From Collinsella sp. AM18-10 (GTDB taxonomy: Bacteria > Actinomycetota > Coriobacteriia > Coriobacteriales > Coriobacteriaceae): a stretch of DNA of 64,000 bases. Below, in pieces: positions 1-9,596 of the stretch. The position numbers were made by a program, and so were the translations under genes. The notes below the pieces were generated by a model that was not told the origin of the DNA, ran no database searches, and worked only from the letters and a program-made list of their open reading frames with translations. How positions within the stretch are numbered: position 1 is the first letter of the stretch; each line of letters opens with the position of its first letter. Where the stretch lies: assembly GCF_003471585.1 (NCBI RefSeq), contig NZ_QRJO01000011.1, positions 5,275-69,274 on the forward strand. The letters run 5' to 3'.

Positions 1-111
1 GTTGTAGGCCTTAAAATCAAAAAGGCCGGCCTTGCGGGCGCGGCCCAAGATCGATGTGGACATGACGGGCTCAAACATCTCGGGAAAGACCGAAAGGGTC
101 TCGATCAGCAT
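1..111 (-). CDS. trmD: tRNA (guanine-N1-)-methyltransferase TrmD, 5' fragment
   Basis: Only the first 37 codons are present; the gene runs off the left edge. The N-terminus begins MLIETLSVFPEMFEPV and continues through a TSILGRA stretch, typical of TrmD, which methylates G37 of tRNAs reading CNN codons using S-adenosylmethionine. It lies 10 bases downstream of rimM, completing the usual rpsP-khpA-rimM-trmD order. The ATG at 109-111 follows a GGAGG-like purine stretch. The catalytic SPOUT domain cannot be assessed here, so identity rests on the N-terminus plus synteny. Confidence 0.9.
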   Translation of the reverse strand, partial: MLIETLSVFPEMFEPVMSTSILGRARKAGLFDFKAYN

Positions 112-121
112 GTTGTCCTCC

Positions 122-643
122 CTACTTGTCCATATCGATCAAACCGTCCATAACGTGGACGGAAATTGTCCCCTGATCGGGAAGATCGAGCACAACCTGC
201 TCGATCACGGGAATCAGCGCCTCGCCGTACCGATCGCCCTCGACAACCCAAACATCGTTGGCGGGCGTCGACATGATCTCGACAATCGTGCCGAGCGAGC
301 CAAAGCGCTCGTCAACCACCTCGCGACCCATCAGGTCGGTATAGGCGGCGTCGAGCGAATCGAGCTCAAAGTCGTCACGATTTGCCAGCACGTAGCATCC
401 GGTGATGCCCTCGGCGGCCGTCAAGTCGTCAATGCCCTCAAACGAGACCAGATCGCCATCGCCCGTATCGGTGACGGATGTGACCGTGCAAAAACGGTCG
501 CGCTTGAGCGCCGGTGGCGTCAAGGCGACGCGCATACCCGGCGTCAATACAGAAGGAAGCCCCCGCAGCGGCTGCGCGAGGACCTCCCCCTTCCTTCCGT
601 GCGGCTTGACCACACGGGCGATGTTTTTGTACTGGGACCTCAA
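122..643 (-). CDS. rimM: ribosome maturation factor RimM
   Basis: A 173-residue protein of normal family length. RimM binds ribosomal protein S19 and assists late 30S assembly and 16S processing. The N-terminal RimM signature IARVVKPHGRKGEV (about residues 8-21) is clear, and the C-terminal PRC-barrel half contains the conserved DLMGREV and ANDVWVVEGDRYGEALIPVI segments. The start is a TTG four bases after the khpA stop, so translation is probably coupled; the Shine-Dalgarno sequence is poor and the exact start is the least certain point. It sits between khpA and trmD. Confidence 0.93.
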   Translation of the reverse strand: MRSQYKNIARVVKPHGRKGEVLAQPLRGLPSVLTPGMRVALTPPALKRDRFCTVTSVTDTGDGDLVSFEGIDDLTAAEGITGCYVLANRDDFELDSLDAAYTDLMGREVVDERFGSLGTIVEIMSTPANDVWVVEGDRYGEALIPVIEQVVLDLPDQGTISVHVMDGLIDMDK

Positions 644-647
644 GGTC

Positions 648-932
648 CTAGCCCAGAACCTCTACCTCGACTGCAGTGTCGAGGCGAGCGGCCAGTGCAC
701 GGGCGAGCGTGCGAATGGCCTTGATGGTACGGCCACGACGGCCGATGACCTTAGCGACGTCATCCTCGGCAACCGAAACCTCAATCGTGGAGGCGTCGTC
801 ACCGTCGATGACCTCAAGGCTCACGGAATCCGGGTCGTCGACGATCTGAACAACGAGATATTCGACGAGATCGGCGATGCGATCTGAGAGCATTGCCTCA
901 CCCTCGAGCTGTGCAGCGTCAACCTCAGGCAC
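648..932 (-). CDS. khpA: KH-domain RNA-binding protein KhpA
   Basis: A 94-residue single-KH-domain protein. The GXXG loop is seen in VIGRRGRTIKAIRTL (about residues 61-75), preceded by the beta-rich half of the domain. Family members (KhpA/YlqC) bind RNA, often with KhpB/EloR, and affect cell size and elongation in Gram-positives. The GTG start at 930-932 has GAGGAG six bases upstream, embedded in the rpsP stop region, and lies three bases after the rpsP stop, so it is translationally coupled. The position between rpsP and rimM is the standard one. Confidence 0.92.
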   Translation of the reverse strand: MPEVDAAQLEGEAMLSDRIADLVEYLVVQIVDDPDSVSLEVIDGDDASTIEVSVAEDDVAKVIGRRGRTIKAIRTLARALAARLDTAVEVEVLG

Positions 933-935
933 GAT

Positions 936-1277
936 TTACTCCTCGGCGCCCTCAGCGGCCTCAGCGGCAGCCTTAGCGGCCTCGGCCTCTTTGGCGAGCT
1001 GCTTCTTGGACTTCTTGACGACGGTCTCGGTCTTCTCGCCCTCGTTGGCGGCCTTGACCAGAGCAGCGACAGCGTCGGTGAGCTGAGCGCCCTTGGACTG
1101 CCAGTCGGCGATCTTCTCGAGATCGAGGTTGATGGTCTTGGGGGCGGTCATCGGGTTGTAGCGGCCAACCTCCTCGATGATACGACCGTCACGCGGGGCG
1201 CGGGAATCGGCGACGACGACACGGTAGTACGGACGCTTCTTAGCGCCGTGACGAGCAAGGCGAATCTTGACTGCCAA
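936..1277 (-). CDS. rpsP: 30S ribosomal protein S16
   Basis: A 113-residue S16 with the family start [25 protein letters not shown] and the [11 protein letters not shown] segment. The tail beyond about residue 80 is lysine- and alanine/glutamate-rich, as in many actinobacterial S16 proteins. I place the start at TTG 1275-1277, because GGAGGAG lies six bases upstream; the longer upstream frame has no ribosome site. It is the first gene of the rpsP-khpA-rimM-trmD operon, with a plausible promoter at 1334-1362. Confidence 0.95.
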   Translation of the reverse strand: MAVKIRLARHGAKKRPYYRVVVADSRAPRDGRIIEEVGRYNPMTAPKTINLDLEKIADWQSKGAQLTDAVAALVKAANEGEKTETVVKKSKKQLAKEAEAAKAAAEAAEGAEE

Positions 1278-1333
1278 AGGAAACTCCTCCAACCAAGCAG
1301 CTTTAGGCTGCAACTACAAACAAACAGTTGAAC

Positions 1334-1362
1334 ATAATACGCCATCGACGCGGGCAGGTGAA
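1334..1362 (-). promoter_or_regulatory. candidate promoter of the rpsP operon
   Basis: Reading the minus strand, TTCACC (1357-1362) and TATTAT (1334-1339) are separated by 17 bases, resembling a sigma-70 type -35/-10 pair. They lie about 57 bases before the rpsP start in the divergent rpsP-dinB intergenic region. Prediction by eye only. Confidence 0.4.
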
Positions 1363-1466
1363 GTCCGTGAGACCAACTTCTTCGGTGTAGTCGAAGGCAA
1401 ATCCATATCTTAGACAAGAATTCGCGATTTGCAAGCACATCCACGCACCCCACATGAGCTGCGCGG

Positions 1467-1472
1467 TATACT
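1467..1472 (+). promoter_or_regulatory. candidate -10 box of dinB (leaderless transcript)
   Basis: TATACT ends six bases before the dinB ATG, so transcription would start at or within a base or two of the start codon. No Shine-Dalgarno sequence precedes the ATG, which fits a leaderless mRNA. No convincing -35 box is visible 17 bases upstream. Confidence 0.35.
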
Positions 1473-1478
1473 CATGCC

Positions 1479-2732
1479 ATGAAAAGACGCGAACATACAT
1501 ACGGTTATGAAGATGCTGCGGGCGTCACGCCGCCGCCCTGGACGGGGCCGGCGGTGGGCCTCATGGATCTCGATGCGTTTTTTGCGAGCGTGGAAATGCT
1601 CGACCATCCCGAGTGGCGCGGCAAGCCACTCATCGTGGGTGGCGATGCCGATTCCCGCGGCGTTGTATCCACCTGCTCATACGAGGCGCGTCGCTTTGGC
1701 GTGCACTCCGCCATGCCCTCGGCCGAGGCACGGCGCCTCTGTCCGCAGGCCATTTGGACGCATGGGCACTTTGATCGCTACCGCGAGGTGAGCGCGCAGG
1801 TCATGGCGATTCTTGCCGAAGAGACGCCGCGCGTTGAGCGCGTATCCATCGACGAAGCCTTTATCGATATCACACCGGGTCGTTTTGCGCCCGAGGACCC
1901 GCTGCTGGTTGCACGGCGCATAAGCGACCGCGTGGCAGCGCTGGGAGTGACCTGTTCCATTGGCGTGGGCTGCAACAAGACGGTCGCAAAGATCGCAAGC
2001 GAGCGGGATAAGCCGTTTGGGCTGACCATCGTGCGCCCCGGAACCGAGCAGCGCTTTTTGGCCGCGCTGCCGGTATCTGCCATGAGCGGCATCGGGCGCT
2101 CGGCCGAGGAGCGACTGCGCCGCATGCGCATCTACACGCTCGGCGAGCTGTCACGCGCGCCGGAATCCACGCTAGCTGCAATTTTTGGCGTCAACGGCGA
2201 ACGCATGCGCCAGCGTGCGCTGGGGCTCGAAATATCCGAAGTAACAAGCCTCGATGAGGAACGCGAGGTTAAATCCGTGAGCAATGAGCGCACCTTTGCG
2301 AAAGATTTGACTGAGCGTGGGGACATCGAAGCGGCGATTGCGCTGTTGGGAGAGTCGGTTGGACGCCGCCTGCGCCGTCAGGGACTGACGGGCGGCACGG
2401 TAACGCTCAAGCTTAAGTATTCGTATGGCAGCGGACGCACGGCGCAGCGGCGGCTTCCCCACCCCACCGACGACGAGAATATCTTTGTGGCGGTTGCGCT
2501 CGAACTGCTCGACAACATCTGGCAGGAAGGCATGCATGTTCGCTTAGCAGGCATCGGCATGAGCGACTTTGACCATCAAGGCGGCATCCAGACCGACCTG
2601 TTCTGCGAAGTCGACGACCGCGGAGCCCAATCAAGCGACCGTCGCGACCTCTCCGTCGCGATCGATGCCGTCCGAGACAAGTTCGGCGACACCGCCCTAT
2701 CTTTCGGCCGCCAATCCCGCTTCGACGATTAA
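1479..2732 (+). CDS. dinB: DNA polymerase IV (Y family)
   Basis: A 417-residue error-prone translesion polymerase. The catalytic motif DLDAFFASVE carries D30 and D32, and VSIDEAF gives D125 and E126, the two metal-binding acidic sites. The palm/fingers are followed by a thumb with tandem helix-hairpin-helix-like sequence (SGIGRSAEERLRRM) and a little-finger domain to about residue 360. A roughly 24-residue N-terminal extension precedes the polymerase core. No recognisable C-terminal beta-clamp peptide was identified with confidence. It is transcribed alone, divergent from rpsP, with a likely leaderless start. Confidence 0.93.
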   Translation: MKRREHTYGYEDAAGVTPPPWTGPAVGLMDLDAFFASVEMLDHPEWRGKPLIVGGDADSRGVVSTCSYEARRFGVHSAMPSAEARRLCPQAIWTHGHFDRYREVSAQVMAILAEETPRVERVSIDEAFIDITPGRFAPEDPLLVARRISDRVAALGVTCSIGVGCNKTVAKIASERDKPFGLTIVRPGTEQRFLAALPVSAMSGIGRSAEERLRRMRIYTLGELSRAPESTLAAIFGVNGERMRQRALGLEISEVTSLDEEREVKSVSNERTFAKDLTERGDIEAAIALLGESVGRRLRRQGLTGGTVTLKLKYSYGSGRTAQRRLPHPTDDENIFVAVALELLDNIWQEGMHVRLAGIGMSDFDHQGGIQTDLFCEVDDRGAQSSDRRDLSVAIDAVRDKFGDTALSFGRQSRFDD

Positions 2733-2753
2733 CCGCCTTTGGGCAAAAAGAAA

Positions 2754-2787
2754 GCCGGGCAGGTGCGGAAAACCGCAACTGCCCGGC
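2754..2787 (-). terminator. intrinsic terminator between dinB and rsfS
   Basis: A 15-base arm beginning GCCGGGCAG pairs, with one mismatch, with its complement ending CTGCCCGGC around an AAAA loop. On the minus strand it is followed by TTTCTTTTTG, so it best serves the obgE-nadD-yqeK-rsfS operon, although it may also stop dinB. Confidence 0.75.
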
Positions 2788-2830
2788 GAAATGCGCGAGG
2801 CTAGCTAAAAGCCCCATATTAAATGAGCCA

Positions 2831-3286
2831 CTAGAGGAGGTCGAGGGGGAGCTGGGGGGCGTCACCCCAGAGCTTTTCTAGGCGGTAAAAGTCGCGGGCT
2901 TCGGGAGTGAAGACGTGGACGACAACCGAACCGTAGTCCATGAGCATCCAGGTCTTCTGCTCGCGGCCCTCGATGGAGAACGGATGCTCGCCGCAAGCCT
3001 CGGCAACCTTCTCCTCGATCTCGTCGACAATCGAATCGACCTGGCGGTTGTTGGTACCGGTGGCAAGCACAAAGTAGTCGCACACGTCGGAAAGCTCGGT
3101 CAGGTCGAGCACCTGCACGTCCTCGCCCTTCTTGTCGTAGGCGGCCTGCGCGGCGGCGCGGGCGACATCCTCGGCGGCGACACCGCTCGCGGACAGCGAG
3201 GCGGCGGTGCGGTCGGACGTGGCAACGAAACTCTTGTGCTCCACACCTTCAAGAATCTGCTCGTCAGTCATGGTCTCGTCGGCCAT
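2831..3286 (-). CDS. rsfS: ribosomal silencing factor RsfS
   Basis: A 151-residue protein. RsfS binds uL14 on the large subunit and blocks subunit joining during starvation. The family core runs from about residue 45 to 145, with VCDYFVLATGTNNRQVDSI, a G...EGREQKTWMLMDYGSVVVHVF segment and FYRLEKLWGDAP. About 45 residues of low-complexity Ala/Thr sequence precede the core. I start it at ATG 3284-3286 because AGAAAGAGG lies just upstream. The obgE-nadD-yqeK-rsfS order is the classic context. Confidence 0.93.
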   Translation of the reverse strand: MADETMTDEQILEGVEHKSFVATSDRTAASLSASGVAAEDVARAAAQAAYDKKGEDVQVLDLTELSDVCDYFVLATGTNNRQVDSIVDEIEEKVAEACGEHPFSIEGREQKTWMLMDYGSVVVHVFTPEARDFYRLEKLWGDAPQLPLDLL

Positions 3287-3314
3287 GGAATACCTCTTTC
3301 TAGACACACCCGAG

Positions 3315-3938
3315 CTAGCGCAGCTGGGCGTAATGGTTGTAAATCGTAATAGCCGTGGGATAAAGATAGCGCCCGGACTGGATCACATAGACCAGACCCT
3401 GCGCAAAACAGGAGAAGAACAACTCATCGAGCGAGAACTTCCCCACCATCTTGCGCAGCGCATGGGCATAGTCGCCGTGACGGTTGGGCTCGATGGCATC
3501 TGCCACAAAGACCACCATATCGAGCGGCGTCATGTCGCAGGCACCCACGGTGTGACGGTCGACAGCCTGGAAAACGGCCGGTGACAGCTCGGGAAAAAGC
3601 TGCGGAAGCTCATAGGCGGCAACAGGGCCATGCAAAAGCGGCGTCGCGGCGGAAGGAGAGCCGGCAACCTTGATGCCATAGTGAAGCGCGCGGGCCACGA
3701 GCTCGTCATCGGAAAGAACCTTGTCCCAGTCGTGAATTAAGCCGGCGGCAGCCGCATCAAAGCGGTCAACGCCGTAGACCTCGGCCAGATGAAGTGCGGT
3801 CTCGGCAACACCCAGCGAATGCACATAGCGCTTGCGCTTATCTTTCATGCGAACATCGAGCAGCTCTTGAATGCGCTTGAGCAGCGCGCGCTCATCGCCC
3901 TCAAACTGATCCTCTACCGACAACGTAGCCCCCATCAC
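3315..3938 (-). CDS. yqeK: HD-domain hydrolase YqeK (symmetrical Ap4A hydrolase family)
   Basis: A 207-residue HD-superfamily protein. Metal-binding residues are visible as H40 in RYVHSLGVAETA, H69-D70 in LIHDWDK, then H in PLLHGPVAAYEL and the D in VFVADAIEPNR, in the family order. YqeK enzymes of Firmicutes hydrolyse diadenosine tetraphosphate symmetrically to ADP. The start ATG overlaps the nadD stop by four bases, so the two are co-translated. The N-terminal about 20 residues are outside the domain. Confidence 0.88.
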   Translation of the reverse strand: MMGATLSVEDQFEGDERALLKRIQELLDVRMKDKRKRYVHSLGVAETALHLAEVYGVDRFDAAAAGLIHDWDKVLSDDELVARALHYGIKVAGSPSAATPLLHGPVAAYELPQLFPELSPAVFQAVDRHTVGACDMTPLDMVVFVADAIEPNRHGDYAHALRKMVGKFSLDELFFSCFAQGLVYVIQSGRYLYPTAITIYNHYAQLR

Positions 3939-4612
3939 TCAAAATCTTCTTGGCCCAAATCGGCATATAGCCTGCGCTTGCGAATGTAGCCGAGCACGGA
4001 CTCGCTCGTAAGATAGCGCACGCTCATGCCGCGGGCAACTCGCTTACGAATGTTCGTCGAGCTGATCGCCAGCGCCGGAATCTGAATATAGCGCACGTCG
4101 AACGGCAGCCCCGACTCTTTGATTCGGGCACGCGCCGTATCGATATCAAAGCCCGGTCGCGTCGCCGCAATAAAGGTAGCAAGCTCAGCGATTCGTTCGG
4201 CATCATGCCAGGTCACAATATCGATAATCGCATCGGCGCCCGTAATAAAGTAGAGCTTTACCTGCGGCGGGTAAAAATCGCGAAGGGCATGAAGCGTATC
4301 GGCCGTATAGGTTACACCCGGACGGTCAATCTCGAACCGGCTCGCCAAAAAGGCCGGGTTCGCGGCGGTGGCGAGGACCGTCATGGCATAACGGTCCTCG
4401 GCAGGCGTAACCGGCTTGTCAAGCTTAAAGGCGGGAGAGCCCGCCGGCATAAAGAGCACAGCGTCCAAGTCGAGCGACTCGCGCGCCTGCTCGGCAGTCA
4501 CCAGGTGCCCGTAATGAATCGGGTCGAATGTGCCGCCCATAATGCCAAGCCGAAACTCCTTGCCCTCTTTTATGGGCAGCTCGGGCAAACCGATTCCACC
4601 GCGCAGCGACAT
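3935..4612 (-). CDS. nadD: nicotinate-nucleotide adenylyltransferase NadD
   Basis: A 225-residue enzyme converting nicotinate mononucleotide and ATP to deamido-NAD. The nucleotidyltransferase signature GGTFDPIHYGHL (from about residue 26) and the C-terminal SSTNIRKRVARGMSVRYL motif, equivalent to ISxTxIR, are present. It starts three bases after the obgE stop and overlaps yqeK by four bases, so expression is tightly coupled. The first 20 residues precede the usual start of the family and could be trimmed by a later start, but the GGAGGG upstream supports this one. Confidence 0.94.
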   Translation of the reverse strand: MSLRGGIGLPELPIKEGKEFRLGIMGGTFDPIHYGHLVTAEQARESLDLDAVLFMPAGSPAFKLDKPVTPAEDRYAMTVLATAANPAFLASRFEIDRPGVTYTADTLHALRDFYPPQVKLYFITGADAIIDIVTWHDAERIAELATFIAATRPGFDIDTARARIKESGLPFDVRYIQIPALAISSTNIRKRVARGMSVRYLTSESVLGYIRKRRLYADLGQEDFE

Positions 4613-4615
4613 GGC

Positions 4616-6094
<1,479 letters not shown>

Positions 6095-6105
6095 CTACAA
6101 AAAGA

Positions 6106-6141
6106 GGGAGACCCTTGAATCCTAAAACTCAAGTGCCTCCC
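6106..6141 (-). terminator. intrinsic terminator downstream of rpmA
   Basis: On the minus strand GGGAGGCACTTGAG pairs imperfectly with CTCAAGGG...TCTCCC and is followed by CTCTTTTTG. It separates the rplU-rpmA transcript from obgE, which has its own ribosome site within the T-rich end. Confidence 0.7.
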
Positions 6142-6166
6142 ACATATGTGCTCTATGAAGGGTGAA

Positions 6167-6424
6167 TTACGCGTTCGCGAGCGGGCGTACGCTGACCCTG
6201 TGCTTGATACCCTTGTGGAACTCAACGGTACCGTCGACCAGCGCGAACAGCGTGTCGTCCTTGCCACGGCCAACGTTCTCACCCGGGTGGATGTGAGTGC
6301 CGTGCTGACGGACGAGAATCGTGCCCGTGGTTACCGTCTGGCCGGCATAGCGCTTCGTGCCAAGGCGCTGACCGCGGGAGTCACGGCCATTACGGGAGGA
6401 ACCGAGTCCTTTTTTGTGTGCCAT
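6167..6424 (-). CDS. rpmA: 50S ribosomal protein L27
   Basis: An 85-residue L27, complete. The N-terminus [20 protein letters not shown] is the mature form that reaches towards the peptidyl-transferase centre, so no Prp-type N-terminal cleavage extension like that of Firmicutes is present. The [28 protein letters not shown] region is canonical. It follows rplU by 33 bases and ends with a terminator. Confidence 0.97.
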   Translation of the reverse strand: MAHKKGLGSSRNGRDSRGQRLGTKRYAGQTVTTGTILVRQHGTHIHPGENVGRGKDDTLFALVDGTVEFHKGIKHRVSVRPLANA

Positions 6425-6457
6425 TGTGTATACCTACTCTTTCGTTACGAGTGTAAT

Positions 6458-6832
6458 CTACTCGGCGACGGGAGCCTCGGCAACAGCCTCGGCCTCTGCC
6501 TTGACAGCCTTCTTGGCGCGGGACGTAGCCTGGACCTTCACGATCTTCAGCTTGGTGAGCTGCTGACGGTGACCCTTCAGACGACGATAGCGCTTGCGCT
6601 TGTGGAACTTGAAGACCAGCTGCTTCTCGCCCTTGAACTGCTCAACGATCTGAGCGGTAACCTTGGCCTTGGCCAGCTTGTCGGGATCGGTGACGATCTT
6701 CTTACCATCGTTGAGGAAGATGACCGGCAGGGTGACCTTGTCGCCCTCATTGCCCTCGATCTTCTCGACGGTGATGACATCGTCGGTGGCGACCTTGTAC
6801 TGCTTGCCGCCCGTGTTAACGATTGCGTACAT
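6458..6832 (-). CDS. rplU: 50S ribosomal protein L21
   Basis: A 124-residue L21. It starts MYAIVNTGGKQYKV and keeps the KFHKRKRYRRLKGHRQQLTKLKI 23S-binding loop. A C-terminal Ala/Glu-rich extension of about 20 residues follows, as in other actinobacteria. I use the ATG at 6830-6832 rather than an upstream in-frame ATG because the family starts exactly here. It is the first gene of the L21-L27 pair. Confidence 0.96.
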   Translation of the reverse strand: MYAIVNTGGKQYKVATDDVITVEKIEGNEGDKVTLPVIFLNDGKKIVTDPDKLAKAKVTAQIVEQFKGEKQLVFKFHKRKRYRRLKGHRQQLTKLKIVKVQATSRAKKAVKAEAEAVAEAPVAE

Positions 6833-6899
6833 GTTTACTTGCCCTTCATGCATCAGTTAGTGCAACAGTCGAATATAGTAGCAGGCGAAAATACCCCCG

Positions 6900-7712
6900 T
6901 CAACGAGTATGTGGAGCAAATCCACAAGTTCGCACAGGTATGGGGCTGACGAGTCGGCCCTCGTTGTCCTCGCATGCTTGATTCTGACGCTCGACATCGT
7001 AGGAGCAGATGGTCACGAGGTCTTGCATACCGGTGGAAACAATAGGTGCATCCACGCCCGGGGTCAAGCCCTGCAACAAAACATCAGCAGCAGAAAGCAA
7101 AATTTCCGGACGCATGGAGCCCTCGTTGTCGGCATGGGTGTCGAGCATGAGCACCAAATGGTCCGGGCGCTCCCCCGCCGTGAGCTCATAGCCCACGAGC
7201 GTGTGATCCAAATCCAAGCGCTTGCTCTTTTTGCCGCGCGCGTAGTCGATGCCATGGTCCGCGCGCAGCGTGTCGATCGCACGACGCACCTCGTCGGCGC
7301 TTACGGGCGCCTCGGGATCCAAGTGCAGGTCGATGCGATACGACAGACGCGTGAGTTGCGCCGTCAACGCCGGCGTGCGCACGTCGATATACGCCGCCTC
7401 GATGGGCGCCAGATCGGCCGGAGACGCCGCAGCCAGGCGCCCAAACGCCTCGTCGAGCGCCACGAACTCGGTCATAAACAGGTCATACCACTCGCAGATC
7501 GACGACGTACCCACCGGTAGCGCCGAAGAGAAGCCCACTCGCATGTGCGGAGAGAAGCCCTGCGTGACGGCATAGGGAAGTCCCGCACGGCGCACGATGC
7601 GCTCAATGGTATGGATTACTTCGAGATGGCCCAGGTACTTAAGGCGATCGCGCTTGCCATAGCGAACACGAAGTCTAAAGAGCGTGGGGTTGTCGGTCAG
7701 GCGCTCACTCAT
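6900..7712 (-). CDS. radical SAM-linked protein (TIGR03936/DUF2344 family)
   Basis: A 270-residue protein with LRVRYGKRDRLKYLGHLEVIHTIERIVRRAGLPYAVTQGFSPHMRVGFSSALPVG near the N-terminus, the hallmark of the DUF2344 family. These proteins are encoded next to, or fused with, the TIGR03960 radical SAM protein. The role is unknown; the partnership suggests tRNA or ribosome modification, which is inference. Its start overlaps the end of the radical SAM gene by four bases (ATGA). It sits directly upstream of rplU, a conserved neighbourhood in many phyla. Confidence 0.85.
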   Translation of the reverse strand: MSERLTDNPTLFRLRVRYGKRDRLKYLGHLEVIHTIERIVRRAGLPYAVTQGFSPHMRVGFSSALPVGTSSICEWYDLFMTEFVALDEAFGRLAAASPADLAPIEAAYIDVRTPALTAQLTRLSYRIDLHLDPEAPVSADEVRRAIDTLRADHGIDYARGKKSKRLDLDHTLVGYELTAGERPDHLVLMLDTHADNEGSMRPEILLSAADVLLQGLTPGVDAPIVSTGMQDLVTICSYDVERQNQACEDNEGRLVSPIPVRTCGFAPHTR

Positions 7713-9586
7713 GCGCGATCACCCATCAATACATTCTTGGCGTGGAGCGTGGGGCAGATTCCGCAGCCGGTGCACGACGTGCGGGTGCAGTCGGGAGTCG
7801 TGACACCCTCGAGCGAGCGACGGTACTCGCGCTCGAGGAAGCCGCGCGTGCAACCGGGGCTCACATGCTCCCACGGCAGACGCCAGTCCAACTCGTAGGG
7901 CAGGTGCACGAGCTCATTGAGGTCGATGCCGTTTTTGGCAGCAGCCTCCTTCCAGTTATCGAGCGAGAAATGCTCTACCCAGGCGTCAAAGCGAGACCCC
8001 GAGCGCCAAGCATCGATGATGACGGGCGTCATGTCACGACCGGCGCGGGAGAGCGCGGCCTCGACGAGCGAGGTCTCGGCATCGTGGTAATGCACGCGTA
8101 CGGCGCGATTGCGCACGCTCGTGATGAGCAGCTTTTGGCGACGCTTGACGTCGTCATAGTCGAGCTGCGGGCACCATTGGAACGGCGTTGCCGCCTTGGG
8201 AATAAACACCGAAACTGAGATGGACACCGAGATGGAACCGCGACGCGCCTTGGGCACCACGGAACGGCCAAGCTCCAGCACGTGATCGGCCAGGTTGGCG
8301 ATGGCCACGATATCCTCGTCGCGCTCACCGGGAAGACCCATCATAAAATAGAGCTTCATGCGGTTCCAGCCTGCCTCGAAGGCCGCCTTGGCCGCGCGGT
8401 CCAGGTCCTCCTCCGTCACGTTCTTGTTGATGATATCGCGCATGCGCTGGCTACCGGCCTCGGGGGCAAACGTCAGGCCGCCCTTCTTTTCACCGGCGAC
8501 CGACTCGGCCATATCCACGCCAAACGAATCCAGGCGCTGCGAGGGAATGGATACGCGAATGCCCGTATCTTCCAGACGGCGGTTAAGGCGACCGAGCACA
8601 TCGCGGATGCAGGAGTGATCGGTGGTCGAAAGCGAGGTAAGCGACACCTCGTCATAGCCGGTCTTTTCCAGACCCTGAATCACCGAGGACACGATCTGAT
8701 CAGCCGAGCGCTCGCGCACCGGGCGATACGTCATGCCAGCCTGGCAAAAACGACAGCCGCGAGCGCAGCCGCGCAGGATCTCGATAGACAGGCGATCGTG
8801 GACGAGCTGTGCGTAGGGCACGCACGACTGCGACAACGGATTGGTAGCGCCAAAGTCCTCGACGACGCGCTTGTAGACCACCGGCGGCACGTCCTTACCC
8901 TCGCGCGGCACGATATAGCCGTGGGGCGAACAAGGCTCGTCGTGGCGCACCTCGTACAAGGACGGCACATAGGTACCGGCGACCGTCGCGAGCTGCTCGA
9001 CAATCTGGACGCGCGGGACGCCCTCGTCACGCAGGCGGCGATGCAGCTGACAGATCTCGAGCAGCGACTCCTCACCCTCGCCGATGAGGATGGCATCGAA
9101 GAAGGCCGCGTACGGCTCGGGGTTGTACACCGAGGGGCCGCCGGCGATGATGATGGGGTCGTCTTCACCTCGGTCGGCCGCTAACAGCGGAATGCCAGCG
9201 AGATCGAGTGCCTCAAGGAAGTTCGTCACCGCCATCTCGTGCGGCACATGCAGGCCGACGATATCAAACGAAGCGACCGGCGCTGCACCCTCGAGCGAGA
9301 GCAGCGGAATGCCTGCCTCGCGCATAGCGTCACCCATATCGGGCCACGGCACATAGCCACGCTCGCAGGAGATGCCCTCGGCCTGGTTAAGGATGTTGTA
9401 GAGGATGGCGATACCCTGGTTGGGCAGACCAACCTCGTACACATCCGGGTAGATCAGGCAGCAACGGTAGTCGGCATCGGCCTTGGAAAGTGTGCCCCAC
9501 TCGTGATCGATATAGCGACTCGGCTTTTCGACCTTGGCGAGCAGCGGCTCAATTAAATGAAAACAGTCTTGATACGGAACGCGCAA
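7709..9586 (-). CDS. TIGR03960-type B12-binding/radical SAM protein
   Basis: A 625-residue protein. An N-terminal cobalamin-binding-like Rossmann region (residues about 30-210, CCLIYPDVYEVGLPNQGIAILYNILN) precedes a radical SAM core with the cluster-binding motif RGCARGCRFCQAG (CxxxCxxC). The C-terminus has another Cys cluster, CTRTSCTGCGICPTLHAKN, that could hold a second metal site. The function is unproven; family members are annotated only by homology. The start is a TTG seven bases after AGGGG. It is co-translated with the DUF2344 partner. Confidence 0.87.
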   Translation of the reverse strand: MRVPYQDCFHLIEPLLAKVEKPSRYIDHEWGTLSKADADYRCCLIYPDVYEVGLPNQGIAILYNILNQAEGISCERGYVPWPDMGDAMREAGIPLLSLEGAAPVASFDIVGLHVPHEMAVTNFLEALDLAGIPLLAADRGEDDPIIIAGGPSVYNPEPYAAFFDAILIGEGEESLLEICQLHRRLRDEGVPRVQIVEQLATVAGTYVPSLYEVRHDEPCSPHGYIVPREGKDVPPVVYKRVVEDFGATNPLSQSCVPYAQLVHDRLSIEILRGCARGCRFCQAGMTYRPVRERSADQIVSSVIQGLEKTGYDEVSLTSLSTTDHSCIRDVLGRLNRRLEDTGIRVSIPSQRLDSFGVDMAESVAGEKKGGLTFAPEAGSQRMRDIINKNVTEEDLDRAAKAAFEAGWNRMKLYFMMGLPGERDEDIVAIANLADHVLELGRSVVPKARRGSISVSISVSVFIPKAATPFQWCPQLDYDDVKRRQKLLITSVRNRAVRVHYHDAETSLVEAALSRAGRDMTPVIIDAWRSGSRFDAWVEHFSLDNWKEAAAKNGIDLNELVHLPYELDWRLPWEHVSPGCTRGFLEREYRRSLEGVTTPDCTRTSCTGCGICPTLHAKNVLMGDRA

Positions 9587-9596
9587 CGGAAAACCC

